Below are positions 52,884 through 61,631 of a stretch of 64,000 bases of DNA, piece after piece. The notes under the pieces are model-generated. The model worked only from the letters and a program-made list of their open reading frames with translations, did no database searches and was not told the origin of the DNA. The position numbers and the translations under genes were made by a program. Each line of letters begins with the position of its first letter. The stretch's first letter is position 1. This stretch comes from Betaproteobacteria bacterium GR16-43 (GTDB taxonomy: Bacteria > Pseudomonadota > Gammaproteobacteria > Burkholderiales > Usitatibacteraceae), in NCBI GenBank assembly GCA_001953215.1, contig CP019169.1, forward strand, positions 2,170,001 through 2,234,000, in the 5' to 3' direction.

Positions 52884-54500
52884 CTAGTTGATTGCGTTGC
52901 GGTATTGGAATCGAACGATTCGCGCTTTTCCCTCGCCTGCGGCGTATATTCCCGGTCGCAACGCCTGAAAATCCCCCCCCGTATTCTGGTGATACCCACT
53001 CACCTCCATCTGCACGGGATACTTCGTCCACGCCTTCCCATCCGGACTCGTCCAGAACGTCACGATGTTGTTTTGATTCCGCAGGCGAACATGCACTCGA
53101 TTCCCCGTGAGGTTGGGTAGCTTCCCCCCAACCCGCTCCTGCCCATACCGATGCATCACGTGGCCGTTCGCGCTGAACCCCAGCCCCACGTACAGCGCCT
53201 TGCTGTAGAAGAGCAGGATCCCGGCCTGCGCACCCTCGTCGAACTCCATCACGACTTCGATCTCGTACGATCGATCTCCAGCGGTCAGGATCAAGGGCAC
53301 GCTGTCCTTCGGTGACGTCCCCTTCGCCGCGAGCGTGAGCACACCGTCCTTCAGCTTCACGCGGTCCTTCTCGTTCGGCCCCGGTTGAAAGAACCGCCAC
53401 ACAAGATCAAACCTCTCCGGCGTGAAGGAATCCGACAACGCCATCCCATGCGGCACGGCCTTCCCACCCGAAGGCATCGCGAGCGGCTGTCCGAGATCCC
53501 CACCAAGAGCGCGAAACCACCCATCCGCCGTCCACTCGATCGGCTCCAGCAGCATCTGTCGCCCCAGCGTCATGAACCCGTTCTCGTAGCCGTGGTGGAC
53601 GCTGTACCACTTCCCGTCCGGCCCTTCGATCAACGTGGCGTGGCCGCGCGACCACCACGCCTCCTTCGCATCACGAGTCCTCACCACGGGATTGTTGGGA
53701 GCGTTCTCCCAAGGCCCATGGATCGAGCGTGAGCGAGCCACGACCACCATGTGCCCGGTAGGAGGCCCGGCCGTGCCACCCTCCGCGAGCACCATGTAGA
53801 AGTAGCCGCCGTGCCGCGCGATCTTCGGGCCTTCCATCGAGAAGCTCTCGACGTCCCAGTCCTCCGGATACTTCCAGCCCTCGTACACGACGCGCGCAAC
53901 GCCGGCCTCGCCGTCCGCAACCGCAAGCCCATCGTCGCGAAGTTGCACGCGCACGCCGCCGGCCATGAAGAGATAGCGCTTGCCGTCCTCGCCCACGGCA
54001 TGGCCCGGGTCGATCGTGGCGCCCTGGCCACCCTTCGCATTGCGCACGACGATTTCCCGCGGAGCCGCCCACGGCCCGCGAATGTTCTCGGCCGTCACCA
54101 CGTACAGTTTTCGACCCTTCGCACCAGTTACCGGGTTGGTAACGATGGAAACGAAATAGATGAAGTACCGCCCACCATGCTTCACGAGGTCCGGCGCCCA
54201 CACGCTGTCCACCGCCGTCGTGAGCGCAGGCCCGAGCGGCTGCCAGCTCACCAGGTCCTGCGAATGCCAGATGACGAGACCCGGCACCGCATCGAACGAG
54301 GAGTGCGTGAGGTAGTAGTCCGCACCCTCGCGAATGATCGTGGGGTCGGGGTAGTCGCCGGCGAGGATCGGGTTCCGATAGAAGCCGTTGCCGAGGTCTG
54401 CCTTGCGCTGGCCTTCGATGCCGCGGGCCCATTGGGCTTCCGACGGCACGGCAGCGAGCAGCAACGCCGTCGCCACGACCGCACTCAGTTTCCGAAACAT
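52884..54500 (-). CDS. Secreted glycoside hydrolase family 43
   Basis: The 538-residue exported enzyme has a signal peptide (MFRKLSAVVATALLLAAVPSEA) and a five-bladed GH43 propeller. The catalytic base is Asp 52 in GDYPDPTI, the modulating aspartate lies in SVWAPDLVKHGG, and the acid glutamate in SMEGPKI. The C-terminal 170 residues look like a concanavalin-type beta-sandwich, as in beta-xylosidases and arabinofuranosidases. It is a lone carbohydrate-active gene divergent from the ferritin-like operon. Substrate is probably a xylan- or arabinan-derived oligosaccharide, but the exact one is unknown. Confidence 0.88.
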   Translation of the reverse strand: MFRKLSAVVATALLLAAVPSEAQWARGIEGQRKADLGNGFYRNPILAGDYPDPTIIREGADYYLTHSSFDAVPGLVIWHSQDLVSWQPLGPALTTAVDSVWAPDLVKHGGRYFIYFVSIVTNPVTGAKGRKLYVVTAENIRGPWAAPREIVVRNAKGGQGATIDPGHAVGEDGKRYLFMAGGVRVQLRDDGLAVADGEAGVARVVYEGWKYPEDWDVESFSMEGPKIARHGGYFYMVLAEGGTAGPPTGHMVVVARSRSIHGPWENAPNNPVVRTRDAKEAWWSRGHATLIEGPDGKWYSVHHGYENGFMTLGRQMLLEPIEWTADGWFRALGGDLGQPLAMPSGGKAVPHGMALSDSFTPERFDLVWRFFQPGPNEKDRVKLKDGVLTLAAKGTSPKDSVPLILTAGDRSYEIEVVMEFDEGAQAGILLFYSKALYVGLGFSANGHVMHRYGQERVGGKLPNLTGNRVHVRLRNQNNIVTFWTSPDGKAWTKYPVQMEVSGYHQNTGGDFQALRPGIYAAGEGKARIVRFQYRNAIN

Positions 54501-54623
54501 ATGTTTTAACCCCCGCACGTTGGCGCTGGAATCTAGCACGCCAGGAGTCGCTAAACCTTTGTCCAATGGACGCGGCGGGCCCACTGCGGCTGAATCTCGG
54601 CACGCATGCTTAATGCCCGTTAA

Positions 54624-55946
54624 ATGCCCATTCCCGTCCTCGCGTCTCGCGAACAGTTGCTCTACTACCTCTCGGTCGCCTGCGAGGTGGAGCAGGGCCT
54701 GTGCCTCCAATACCTGTTCACCGCGTTCTCCCTCAAGGACGATTTCTCCGAGGGCGGCATCTCGACGGGCGAGCAACTGACGGCGGTGCGCCGCTGGAAG
54801 GCGGACATCTTCCTCATCGCTGCACAGGAGATGGTGCACCTGGTGCAGGCCTCGAACCTTGCTACGGCGGCGGGTGGGACGGTGCAGCTTCGCCGTCCCA
54901 ATTTTCCCCAGGCGCCGGACTACTACCCGACGCACCTCCCCTGGCGGCTCGATCCGTTCTCGGCCGAGACGATCCAGCGGTACATCTGCTACGAGCGGCC
55001 AACCGACCAGGTTCTTTCGCGCATGAGCTTCGGCCCGCCGATCCGTGCGAAATGCGATGGCCTCGTGGACGACGGCGCCCCGGCCCCGGAGAACTACGCC
55101 TTCGCGCACCTTCCCCCGGAGCTCCTGCGCAAGGCCCATCCGAGCCGTGCCCGGCGCGCGGTGACGATCGGCGAGATGTACGAAGCGATCGGCGAGGCCT
55201 TCCTCACGCTGCCGGACGTGATCATCGGTCCGGCCGAGGGCCAGGTCGACGGGCGCCTCATCGATTTTCCGCAGGTGGTAAAGGTCCTGTCGCGCGACGA
55301 TGCGCGCCTGGCCGTGGAGCTCATCATCCACCAGGGCGAGGGCACCACCAGCGACCGGCAGGACAGCCACTTCGGCGTGTTCCTGAACATCTACAACCAG
55401 TTCGTGGCTTTCCAGAAGGCCGATCCCGGATTCAATCCCGTGCGGCCGGTCCATCCGAATCCGCTCTCCGAGCTCCATCTCGACAACACCTTCCCGGGCT
55501 GGCGGCTCATCGACGACGCGACGACGCTCAAGGTGAACAACCTCTGCTCGTCCACGTACGAAACGATGCTGCTGATGCTCTACCGATTCTTCGCGACGCC
55601 TTCTCAAGAAGGTCCCGCGCAGGCCAGGCTGTTCATGGCGTTCGTGCGCATCATGACGGCGATCATCAAGCCCCTGGGCGAAGTGCTGACCACCCGTCCG
55701 ATGGGCGAGCAGACGCCCGGGTTCACCGCGGGTCCCAGCTTCGAGATCGATCCCGAAGTGCAGCTCCTCCCGTTCGCGGGTTCGGCGTGGCGCTACCTGT
55801 ACGACCGATTGCTGGACGACGCGTCCCGTGCCGCGGAGCTCGCCTCCGTCGAAGCCATCGCGCCCCAACTGCGTGCCGTGTCCGCAACGTTGAGCGCGAT
55901 CGCGCAGGCGTTCGGCTCCGCGCCTCCACCTTCCCGGGATACCTGA
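54624..55946 (+). CDS. Ferritin-like protein of the VioB/iminophenyl-pyruvate dimer synthase group
   Basis: The 440-residue protein has the ferritin-like domain seen in VioB (PF12902). The first helix pair shows YYLSVACEVEQGLCLQYLFTAFSLK and the second AAQEMVHLVQASNLATAAGG, with metal-type glutamates and histidine. Further metal-type residues lie in GEGTTSDRQDSHFGVF. No signal peptide is present. It opens a four-gene operon, ending two bases before the next ATG. It may be a di-metal oxidase or oxygenase; VioB itself dimerises indole imines. The role here is inference from the family. Confidence 0.7.
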   Translation: MPIPVLASREQLLYYLSVACEVEQGLCLQYLFTAFSLKDDFSEGGISTGEQLTAVRRWKADIFLIAAQEMVHLVQASNLATAAGGTVQLRRPNFPQAPDYYPTHLPWRLDPFSAETIQRYICYERPTDQVLSRMSFGPPIRAKCDGLVDDGAPAPENYAFAHLPPELLRKAHPSRARRAVTIGEMYEAIGEAFLTLPDVIIGPAEGQVDGRLIDFPQVVKVLSRDDARLAVELIIHQGEGTTSDRQDSHFGVFLNIYNQFVAFQKADPGFNPVRPVHPNPLSELHLDNTFPGWRLIDDATTLKVNNLCSSTYETMLLMLYRFFATPSQEGPAQARLFMAFVRIMTAIIKPLGEVLTTRPMGEQTPGFTAGPSFEIDPEVQLLPFAGSAWRYLYDRLLDDASRAAELASVEAIAPQLRAVSATLSAIAQAFGSAPPPSRDT

Positions 55947-55947
55947 C

Positions 55948-56631
55948 ATGGCCGCCACCACGCCGTTCGACGGCTTGCTCCAGGACGATTGGCTCGCGAA
56001 GTTCACGCGGCTGTCGAGCCTCCTCCTCGAGGACGATGCGCTCCCGCCGTGGCTTGCGCGGGCCTACTACTGCACGCTGCTCGCCGGCGCGCTGCCTCCG
56101 AGTGCCCTGCCCGACGAAGCGGCGACGAAGCCCTACCAGGACGCCATCCGGAAATTCCTCGCCGTCACCGGAATGCCGAACACCTCGAATCTTCCCGATG
56201 CGACTGATGCGGTGACGAGAGCCGCGCAACACCTGGCGCCCATCGGCAACCTCTCGCCGTTCGGGCACAACGCGCCTTTCCCATATGCCGCACCTTTTTC
56301 GCTAGCGGACGTTCGGGCAACGTTGGCCAACGTCCCCGCGACTCCGGAGGCGCTGAGCAAGCTCCTGGTCGCATCACCCGTCGCGCGCGGCGTGATCGCG
56401 CTGTGGCATTCCGCCGCGCTGCTCGGCGATTTCATGGGCTACTACATCAAGACTGCGCCGGTCGAGACGTACGCATCGGCACGCGTGTGGAATGCGATCG
56501 GCGGCAATCCGATGGGCGTCACGGGGCCGTACTACGGCAGTTGGGCCTATCCGCCCGCGGTGCCCGTCGCCGATCCGGGCTCGGCGTCGCCCGTGACGCT
56601 CGTGCTGCGTCGCAAGCGGAGTGCGCTGTGA
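55948..56631 (+). CDS. FAD-dependent dehydrogenase small-subunit-like protein
   Basis: A 227-residue protein. Its C-terminus TYASARVWNAIGGNPMGVTGPYYGSWAYPP and the upstream RGVIALWHSAALLGDFM resemble the small (gamma) subunit of FAD-type sorbitol/gluconate/glucose dehydrogenases (FAD-SLDH domain). Those subunits usually carry a Tat signal; this one starts MAATTPFDGLL with no signal. It lies between the ferritin-like gene and the GMC subunit, overlapping the latter (GTGA). I infer it chaperones or docks the GMC subunit. The match is by pattern only. Confidence 0.55.
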   Translation: MAATTPFDGLLQDDWLAKFTRLSSLLLEDDALPPWLARAYYCTLLAGALPPSALPDEAATKPYQDAIRKFLAVTGMPNTSNLPDATDAVTRAAQHLAPIGNLSPFGHNAPFPYAAPFSLADVRATLANVPATPEALSKLLVASPVARGVIALWHSAALLGDFMGYYIKTAPVETYASARVWNAIGGNPMGVTGPYYGSWAYPPAVPVADPGSASPVTLVLRRKRSAL

Positions 56632-58355
56632 GCACCCGCCCGAAATACGACGTCGTCATCGCCGGCGCGGGCTTCGTGGGCTCGATCCTCGCGAACAAGC
56701 TCGGGCAGGCCGGCATCAAGGTGCTCCTCCTCGATTACGGCGACACGCTCTACTTCGATCCGAAGACGGGCGCCGACCAACGCCAGCCGCTCATTGATCG
56801 CGTGTTCGCTTCCACCTCGCACATCCCCAATGCGGCGTACTGGAACGAAGGCTATCCGGGCCCGCAGATGCCCTACGAGGACAACCTGCGCCCGTACTAC
56901 CGCGGCCCGGCCTACGAGGATCCGAACAGCAAGCTGCCGAAGTTCCAGAGCACGTACGCCAAGGTCATCGGCGGCACGACGTGGCATTGGCTGGGAACGA
57001 GCCTTCGCTATGTCCCCAGCACCTTCCGTGAACGCACGTTGTACGGGCGTGGCGCGGATTGGCCGCTCACCTACCAGGACCTCGAGTCGTGGTACTGGGA
57101 AGCGGAAAAGGAGATCGGGGTCTCGGGCGACGATGCCTCGGCGAACCTGCTCACGCCGCGCTACGGGCGGCCCTATCCGATGCCGCCGATCGTCCAGTCG
57201 TACAGCGACAAGCGCATGGCGGAGCGCCTCGCGGGAATGACGTTCGAAGGCATGCCCGTTCGTGTCGATCCCACGCCGCAGGCGCGCAACTCCGTCCCGT
57301 ACCAGGACCGGCCGCCGTGCGCGGGCAGCGTGAACTGCATTCCGCTCTGTCCCATCCAGGCGAAGTACGACGCGACGGTCCATCTCAAGCGCGCGCTGAA
57401 TCCCGCGCTCGATCCGGCCAATCGCGAAGGTAGCGTGCCCGCGGAATTGATCAAGCGAGCTGCCATCACGAAGCTCGAGGTCGATGGTTCGGGGAAAGTC
57501 ACCAAGCTTTGGTATCGCCGCGTTGGTGACGCGAAGGATGTCGCCGTCGAGGGCAAGGAGTTCGTCCTCGCGATCCATGCCATCGAGATCCCCCGCATCC
57601 TGCTCAACTCGCAGCGCGAATCGGGCGGATTGGCGAAGACCAGCGGCCTCGTAGGTTGTCACTTGATGGATCACAACATCGTGATCGCCTACGGCCTCGC
57701 CGATGAGCCGCTGTATCCGTTCCGCGGGCCGCTTTCCACGTCGGGGATCGAAAGCCTGCGCGACGGCTGGTTCCGGCGCGACCGGGGTGCCTTCCGCGTG
57801 GAGATCGAGAACATCGGAACGCAATGGGCCGAGAACTCGCCGTTCGGCCAACTGAATGCGTTGCTCGCGAAGGGCCTCTACGGTAAGTCGCTCGAACGCC
57901 AGCTCGCGTGGGATGTGGGTCGGCAAGTGCAGATCGACGGCCTGATCGAACCGGAAGGGCAGAAGGACAGCACGGTCACGCTCTCGGACGACCTCGAGCC
58001 GGGAACCGGCGTTCCGCTGCCGAAGATCTCGTACAAGATCGACGACTACACGCTGGCCGGACGCGTCGCGTTCGAGAAGTTCTCGACGCAGATGCTGCGC
58101 GCGCTCGGCTGCGACGACGTGCAGATCGTGGCCGACCTCAAGGGCGCGGGCCACCTCATGGGCACGTGCCGGATGGGCACGAATCCCAGGCTCTCCGTCA
58201 CGGACGGCTTCGGGCGCACGCACGACCATCCCAACCTCTGGCTCACCGGCAGCGCGCTCTTTCCCACCGTCGATGCGGCGAATCCGACGCTCACCATCGC
58301 CGCCATGACGCTTCGTACCGCAGATCATCTCGTTCGGCAGTTCCAACATCACTGA
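56628..58355 (+). CDS. GMC-type FAD oxidoreductase with C-x5-C-x3-C motif
   Basis: The 575-residue flavoenzyme has the FAD Rossmann motif VVIAGAGFVGSILANKLGQAG at the N-terminus. A C-terminal GMC domain follows, with AGHLMGTCRMGTNP (active-site histidine) and NPTLTIAAMTLRTA. Cysteines 231, 237 and 241 (CAGSVNCIPLC) match in spacing the 3Fe-4S ligands of the FAD-dependent glucose dehydrogenase catalytic subunit. This points to electron transfer to an acceptor, not oxidase chemistry. The GTG start overlaps the small-subunit-like gene. No export signal is seen. Substrate: an alcohol or sugar, unknown. Confidence 0.8.
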   Translation: MSTRPKYDVVIAGAGFVGSILANKLGQAGIKVLLLDYGDTLYFDPKTGADQRQPLIDRVFASTSHIPNAAYWNEGYPGPQMPYEDNLRPYYRGPAYEDPNSKLPKFQSTYAKVIGGTTWHWLGTSLRYVPSTFRERTLYGRGADWPLTYQDLESWYWEAEKEIGVSGDDASANLLTPRYGRPYPMPPIVQSYSDKRMAERLAGMTFEGMPVRVDPTPQARNSVPYQDRPPCAGSVNCIPLCPIQAKYDATVHLKRALNPALDPANREGSVPAELIKRAAITKLEVDGSGKVTKLWYRRVGDAKDVAVEGKEFVLAIHAIEIPRILLNSQRESGGLAKTSGLVGCHLMDHNIVIAYGLADEPLYPFRGPLSTSGIESLRDGWFRRDRGAFRVEIENIGTQWAENSPFGQLNALLAKGLYGKSLERQLAWDVGRQVQIDGLIEPEGQKDSTVTLSDDLEPGTGVPLPKISYKIDDYTLAGRVAFEKFSTQMLRALGCDDVQIVADLKGAGHLMGTCRMGTNPRLSVTDGFGRTHDHPNLWLTGSALFPTVDAANPTLTIAAMTLRTADHLVRQFQHH

Positions 58356-58372
58356 ACAAAGAGGAGTCCCCC

Positions 58373-60028
58373 ATGCGTATCGTTTTGACTTTTGCAGCGC
58401 TCATCGGAAGCCTCGCGTACGCGCCCATCGCCGCCGCGGCCGGCACGTGCACCGGCGTGTGGCCTTCGTATTGGCAGGATCCCGCCTTCGACAAGGTCGG
58501 CATGTGGCTTGGCCAGAAGGTGACCAACTCGCCGGCGTCGCAGAACTGGAACCCGAAGAACCCGGCCTATACCAACCCGCCGTGGCAGATCTCCGACGCG
58601 TACTCCGCCGGCAAGCCGGACGATCCGAAAGCGCAGAAGTGGCGCGACAAGAAGTTCGACGCGATGTTCAAGCCCGGGATCTCGCAGGCCGACAAGGCGA
58701 AGCTCGCCCATGACTACGCCTGGGCCTTGATGCACTACATCCAGGAAGGCCACATCGATTCCGGCAACGTGAACACCGACTGGAACCATTGCAAGAACAG
58801 CAAGCGGCAGTGGTTCAACATGCCGTTCCAGACGTACAACGTGCTCCAGGGCCGCGAGTTCATCCACGGGCTCACGCGCGAAGCCCCCGTCTCGGTGAGC
58901 GTCGCTTCGCAGCCGGCCATGTTGGGCACGACGGTCTGGGCGGTCGCGTTCTACAACGGGAATGCGGCACCGACGCTCGCGAGCGTCTGGGGTCCGAATG
59001 GCGTGGCCACCGTTCCCACGAAGAACCTGGGCTTCCCGGAAGGGACCGCGATCGGCAAGCTGCTCTTCACGACCGCAACTCCCACCGACATGCCGTTCCT
59101 CACCAACATGCCCTCGTGGACGGCGAACACGAGCATGGGCAAGGCCGGGACCTCGAACCCCACGTTCTGCACTCCGCCGAACGAGTCGATGCCGAAGCAG
59201 AGCGTGGATTGCCCTCGCTCGCCCAGCAAGGTCACGCTCATCCAGTTCGACGTGGCCGTGAGGGACAACCGCGCGCCAACGGGATGGGTCTTCGGAACCT
59301 TCGTCGCCGACGGCCAGCAGAAGGCCGCGGAGAAGAACCCGTGGAATCGCATCTCGCTGCTTGGCCTCATGTGGGGCGACGACACTCCGCCTGCCGGCCA
59401 ACTCGCCTTCTCGTTCCCGCCCGATCCGAAGAAGAACGGCTTCACCCAGGAAGTGATCGCATGGGACGTGGTGGGTCGCCTCAACAAGGCCGGCGGCTCC
59501 GTCGTTTCCGCGCAGCCCGGCCACCTCGGCTGCAACTCGCGCCTGAACGGCCCCGCCGACAACGTGAACAGCTCGTGCACGTCGTGCCACATGACCGCTT
59601 CGGTTCCCGACAAGAACACGAACGTCCCGTCCCTGTTGTCGCAGTTCGGGCCGAACCTCACGCCGCAATGCGCCCCGCCGGGCACGGACCCCAGCAAGCA
59701 AAAGAACGGCGTGACGTTTGCGCAGATGGACGGCCTCTACTTCGCCCCCACCAAGTGCGCGACGTCGTTCATCTCGACGGTGAACGGCGCCAGCATCTAC
59801 GGGCCCGACACGCCCACGTACCCGGACGGCGGCAAGACCTGGATCTCCACTGACTTCTCGCTGCAGATGTCGGGAGCGCTCGTGCAATGGATGGTGTGGC
59901 AGCAGGCGCTCGCCGATGACAAGGCGGACGCTGCGAAGCCCAAGGCAGCGGCGGAGGCGTTCAAGGCCGGCAAGCCGGAGCGCGTCTTCGGTGCGCAGAT
60001 GCCCGAGCGGGGTGAAGCCGGTAAGTAG
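58373..60028 (+). CDS. Exported protein with single c-type heme site
   Basis: The 551-residue product has a signal peptide (MRIVLTFAALIGSLAYAPIAAA) and one heme-binding motif, CTSCH, at residues 402-406. The other parts are Trp- and Asn-rich and match no domain I know, including several paired cysteines (CTGVWP, HCKN, FCTPP, DCPRS). GAGGAG lies 8 bases before the ATG. It follows the GMC gene by 17 bases, so it is a candidate electron acceptor. The axial ligand on the other side of the heme is not identifiable. Confidence 0.6.
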   Translation: MRIVLTFAALIGSLAYAPIAAAAGTCTGVWPSYWQDPAFDKVGMWLGQKVTNSPASQNWNPKNPAYTNPPWQISDAYSAGKPDDPKAQKWRDKKFDAMFKPGISQADKAKLAHDYAWALMHYIQEGHIDSGNVNTDWNHCKNSKRQWFNMPFQTYNVLQGREFIHGLTREAPVSVSVASQPAMLGTTVWAVAFYNGNAAPTLASVWGPNGVATVPTKNLGFPEGTAIGKLLFTTATPTDMPFLTNMPSWTANTSMGKAGTSNPTFCTPPNESMPKQSVDCPRSPSKVTLIQFDVAVRDNRAPTGWVFGTFVADGQQKAAEKNPWNRISLLGLMWGDDTPPAGQLAFSFPPDPKKNGFTQEVIAWDVVGRLNKAGGSVVSAQPGHLGCNSRLNGPADNVNSSCTSCHMTASVPDKNTNVPSLLSQFGPNLTPQCAPPGTDPSKQKNGVTFAQMDGLYFAPTKCATSFISTVNGASIYGPDTPTYPDGGKTWISTDFSLQMSGALVQWMVWQQALADDKADAAKPKAAAEAFKAGKPERVFGAQMPERGEAGK

Positions 60029-60074
60029 CGTTGCGTTGCACCGGCGCGCGATGCTGCCCGCACGCGCGCCGCTT

Positions 60075-60857
60075 TCACTTGAAGACCAGCCGGTCCTCGC
60101 GAATGTAGCCTTCGACCAGTTTCCCACCCGGCGAAGACCGGATGCGCCACCAATCGCCATCCGCCTTCTGCGCCTGGAGCGTCATGCCGGGATGAAGTTG
60201 GGTCACGAGCGCGGATTGCGTCGATGGGCCGGCGCGCACGTTGGTCTTGCCTGTTGAGACGACGCGAGCGGGTGTCCACGTGGCGTCGGAACTCGGTGCG
60301 GGGCTCGAAGGCGCTGCAGCCACGGACGCGCCGCCACATGCCGCCAGGACCGAAGCCAACTCACGCCCGGACGGCGCAATCGCGAAGGTGACCGGAACAC
60401 TCTCTCGCGCCCAGCCCTGAGGCAGCTCGATCTCCTGCGCCACATCGATCGACGTGCACTCGCGCAACGACGAAGCCGTGAGATCGCGAGCCAGTGCGTC
60501 GCCGTTCTGGCTCACTTCCCAACGCGGCACGAGCGTCTCTTGTCGGCCCGCCTTCGTGCACATGAGCGTCGGCATGGATCTGGGTCGCAACCCATCGGCC
60601 TTGTCGGGTGAAACGGTACTGGTGAGCTCGATGGTGAGCTTGCGGCTGTTTCGCGCGCAGGAGACATACGCGCGGGAGTAGACATTGGCATTCCCGACGG
60701 GCGTGACGACCATCGTGCCGTTGAACGCGAATCGCAGCGGCCCTAACGTGGGATGCGTCGCGTCTTCCGCCACCCAACCGAGGGCCAGGGGCGCCGCTTG
60801 CGGAAGGGCGGGGAGGAGGGCGATGCAGCCGGCAAGGGCGAGTCCTCTGAACTTCAT
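60075..60857 (-). CDS. Exported SH3-domain protein
   Basis: The 260-residue protein has a signal peptide (MKFRGLALAGCIALLPALPQAAP). A C-terminal bacterial SH3 domain (about residues 195-260) shows TNVRAGPSTQSALVTQL, GMTLQAQKADGDWWRI and EGYIREDRLVF. The N-terminal 170 residues are unrecognised. Such SH3 domains often bind cell-wall peptides. The ATG overlaps the stop of the upstream winged-helix gene (ATGA), an unusual pairing of a regulator with an exported protein. GGAGG precedes the start. Confidence 0.75.
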   Translation of the reverse strand: MKFRGLALAGCIALLPALPQAAPLALGWVAEDATHPTLGPLRFAFNGTMVVTPVGNANVYSRAYVSCARNSRKLTIELTSTVSPDKADGLRPRSMPTLMCTKAGRQETLVPRWEVSQNGDALARDLTASSLRECTSIDVAQEIELPQGWARESVPVTFAIAPSGRELASVLAACGGASVAAAPSSPAPSSDATWTPARVVSTGKTNVRAGPSTQSALVTQLHPGMTLQAQKADGDWWRIRSSPGGKLVEGYIREDRLVFK

Positions 60858-61156
60858 CCTGGCATCCTCCCCAGCCACGGGCGCGCCACGCGGTATTCCG
60901 GCACGCTGGTCGGGCTGGTTTTCGTCATGGTGATGAGCTTGCGGCGCTTCAACAGTCCGACGGCGCGTTGGGCGCTCGCCTTGGAGAGGCCCGTATCCAC
61001 GGCCATGGTCGTGTAGCTCGCCTGCACCTTGCCGCGGCTGCTGGCCATGCGCCAGAGATAGAGGTAGATGACGAATGCGGCCGGCGACTTGTCGTGGCCG
61101 ATCAGGTCCGGCATCAGGACATCCACGACGTACTGGTCAAGGGGGAGCATGCTCAT
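60854..61156 (-). CDS. Small winged-helix DNA-binding protein
   Basis: A 100-residue protein that appears to be a lone winged helix-turn-helix domain. SPAAFVIYLYLWRMASSRGKVQASYTTMAVDTGLSKASAQRAVGLLKRRKLITM gives the helix-turn-helix and wing. The ATG at 61156 is one of two in MSM. The stop overlaps the SH3 gene. A 10-bp palindrome (GAGCATGCTC, 61145-61154) lies over the first codons, and a near-repeat of its flank is at 61173-61183, so autoregulation is possible. Confidence 0.65.
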   Translation of the reverse strand: MSMLPLDQYVVDVLMPDLIGHDKSPAAFVIYLYLWRMASSRGKVQASYTTMAVDTGLSKASAQRAVGLLKRRKLITMTKTSPTSVPEYRVARPWLGRMPG

Positions 61157-61246
61157 GTCATTATTACTATAGCCATGATGAGCAATGCTGGCAATCCGCC
61201 CGTGCGACGATCGCTCCCATCCTTTACCCGCACCCGGGAGCCGAAA

Positions 61247-61612
61247 ATGATCACCCACCTCAAGTTCGTCAGCGTCCCCGTGACCGACCAGGATCGGTCC
61301 CTGGCCTTCTACACCGAGAAACTCGGATTCCGCATCGCGACGGACCAGCCCTTCAACGACAAGCAGCGCTGGATCGAGCTGCGCATCGGAGACTCGGAAA
61401 CGAGGTTCGTGCTGTTCACGCCCGACGGGCACGAAGACCGGATCGGGGGATTCTTCAACGGATCCCTGGCCTGCGACGATGCGGAGGCGACCTACCGGCA
61501 GTTGAAGCAGCGCGGCGTCGAGTTCGTCTCGGAGCCGAAGAAGGAGCCCTGGGGCACGTACATGATCATGAAGGATCCGGATGGCAATCAGTTCGTGGTA
61601 GGTTCGAAGTAG
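61247..61612 (+). CDS. VOC (glyoxalase-fold) family protein
   Basis: The 121-residue protein is a single vicinal-oxygen-chelate domain with paired beta-alpha-beta-beta-beta units: HLKFVSVPVTDQDRSLAFYTEKLGF at the start and DAEATYRQLKQRGVEF then DPDGNQFVV at the end. Family members include dioxygenases, fosfomycin-type resistance proteins and binding proteins. GGGAG lies eight bases before the ATG. It is upstream of the esterase gene. The substrate is unknown. Confidence 0.85.
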   Translation: MITHLKFVSVPVTDQDRSLAFYTEKLGFRIATDQPFNDKQRWIELRIGDSETRFVLFTPDGHEDRIGGFFNGSLACDDAEATYRQLKQRGVEFVSEPKKEPWGTYMIMKDPDGNQFVVGSK

Positions 61613-61631
61613 GACGACACGAGGAGTGCCA

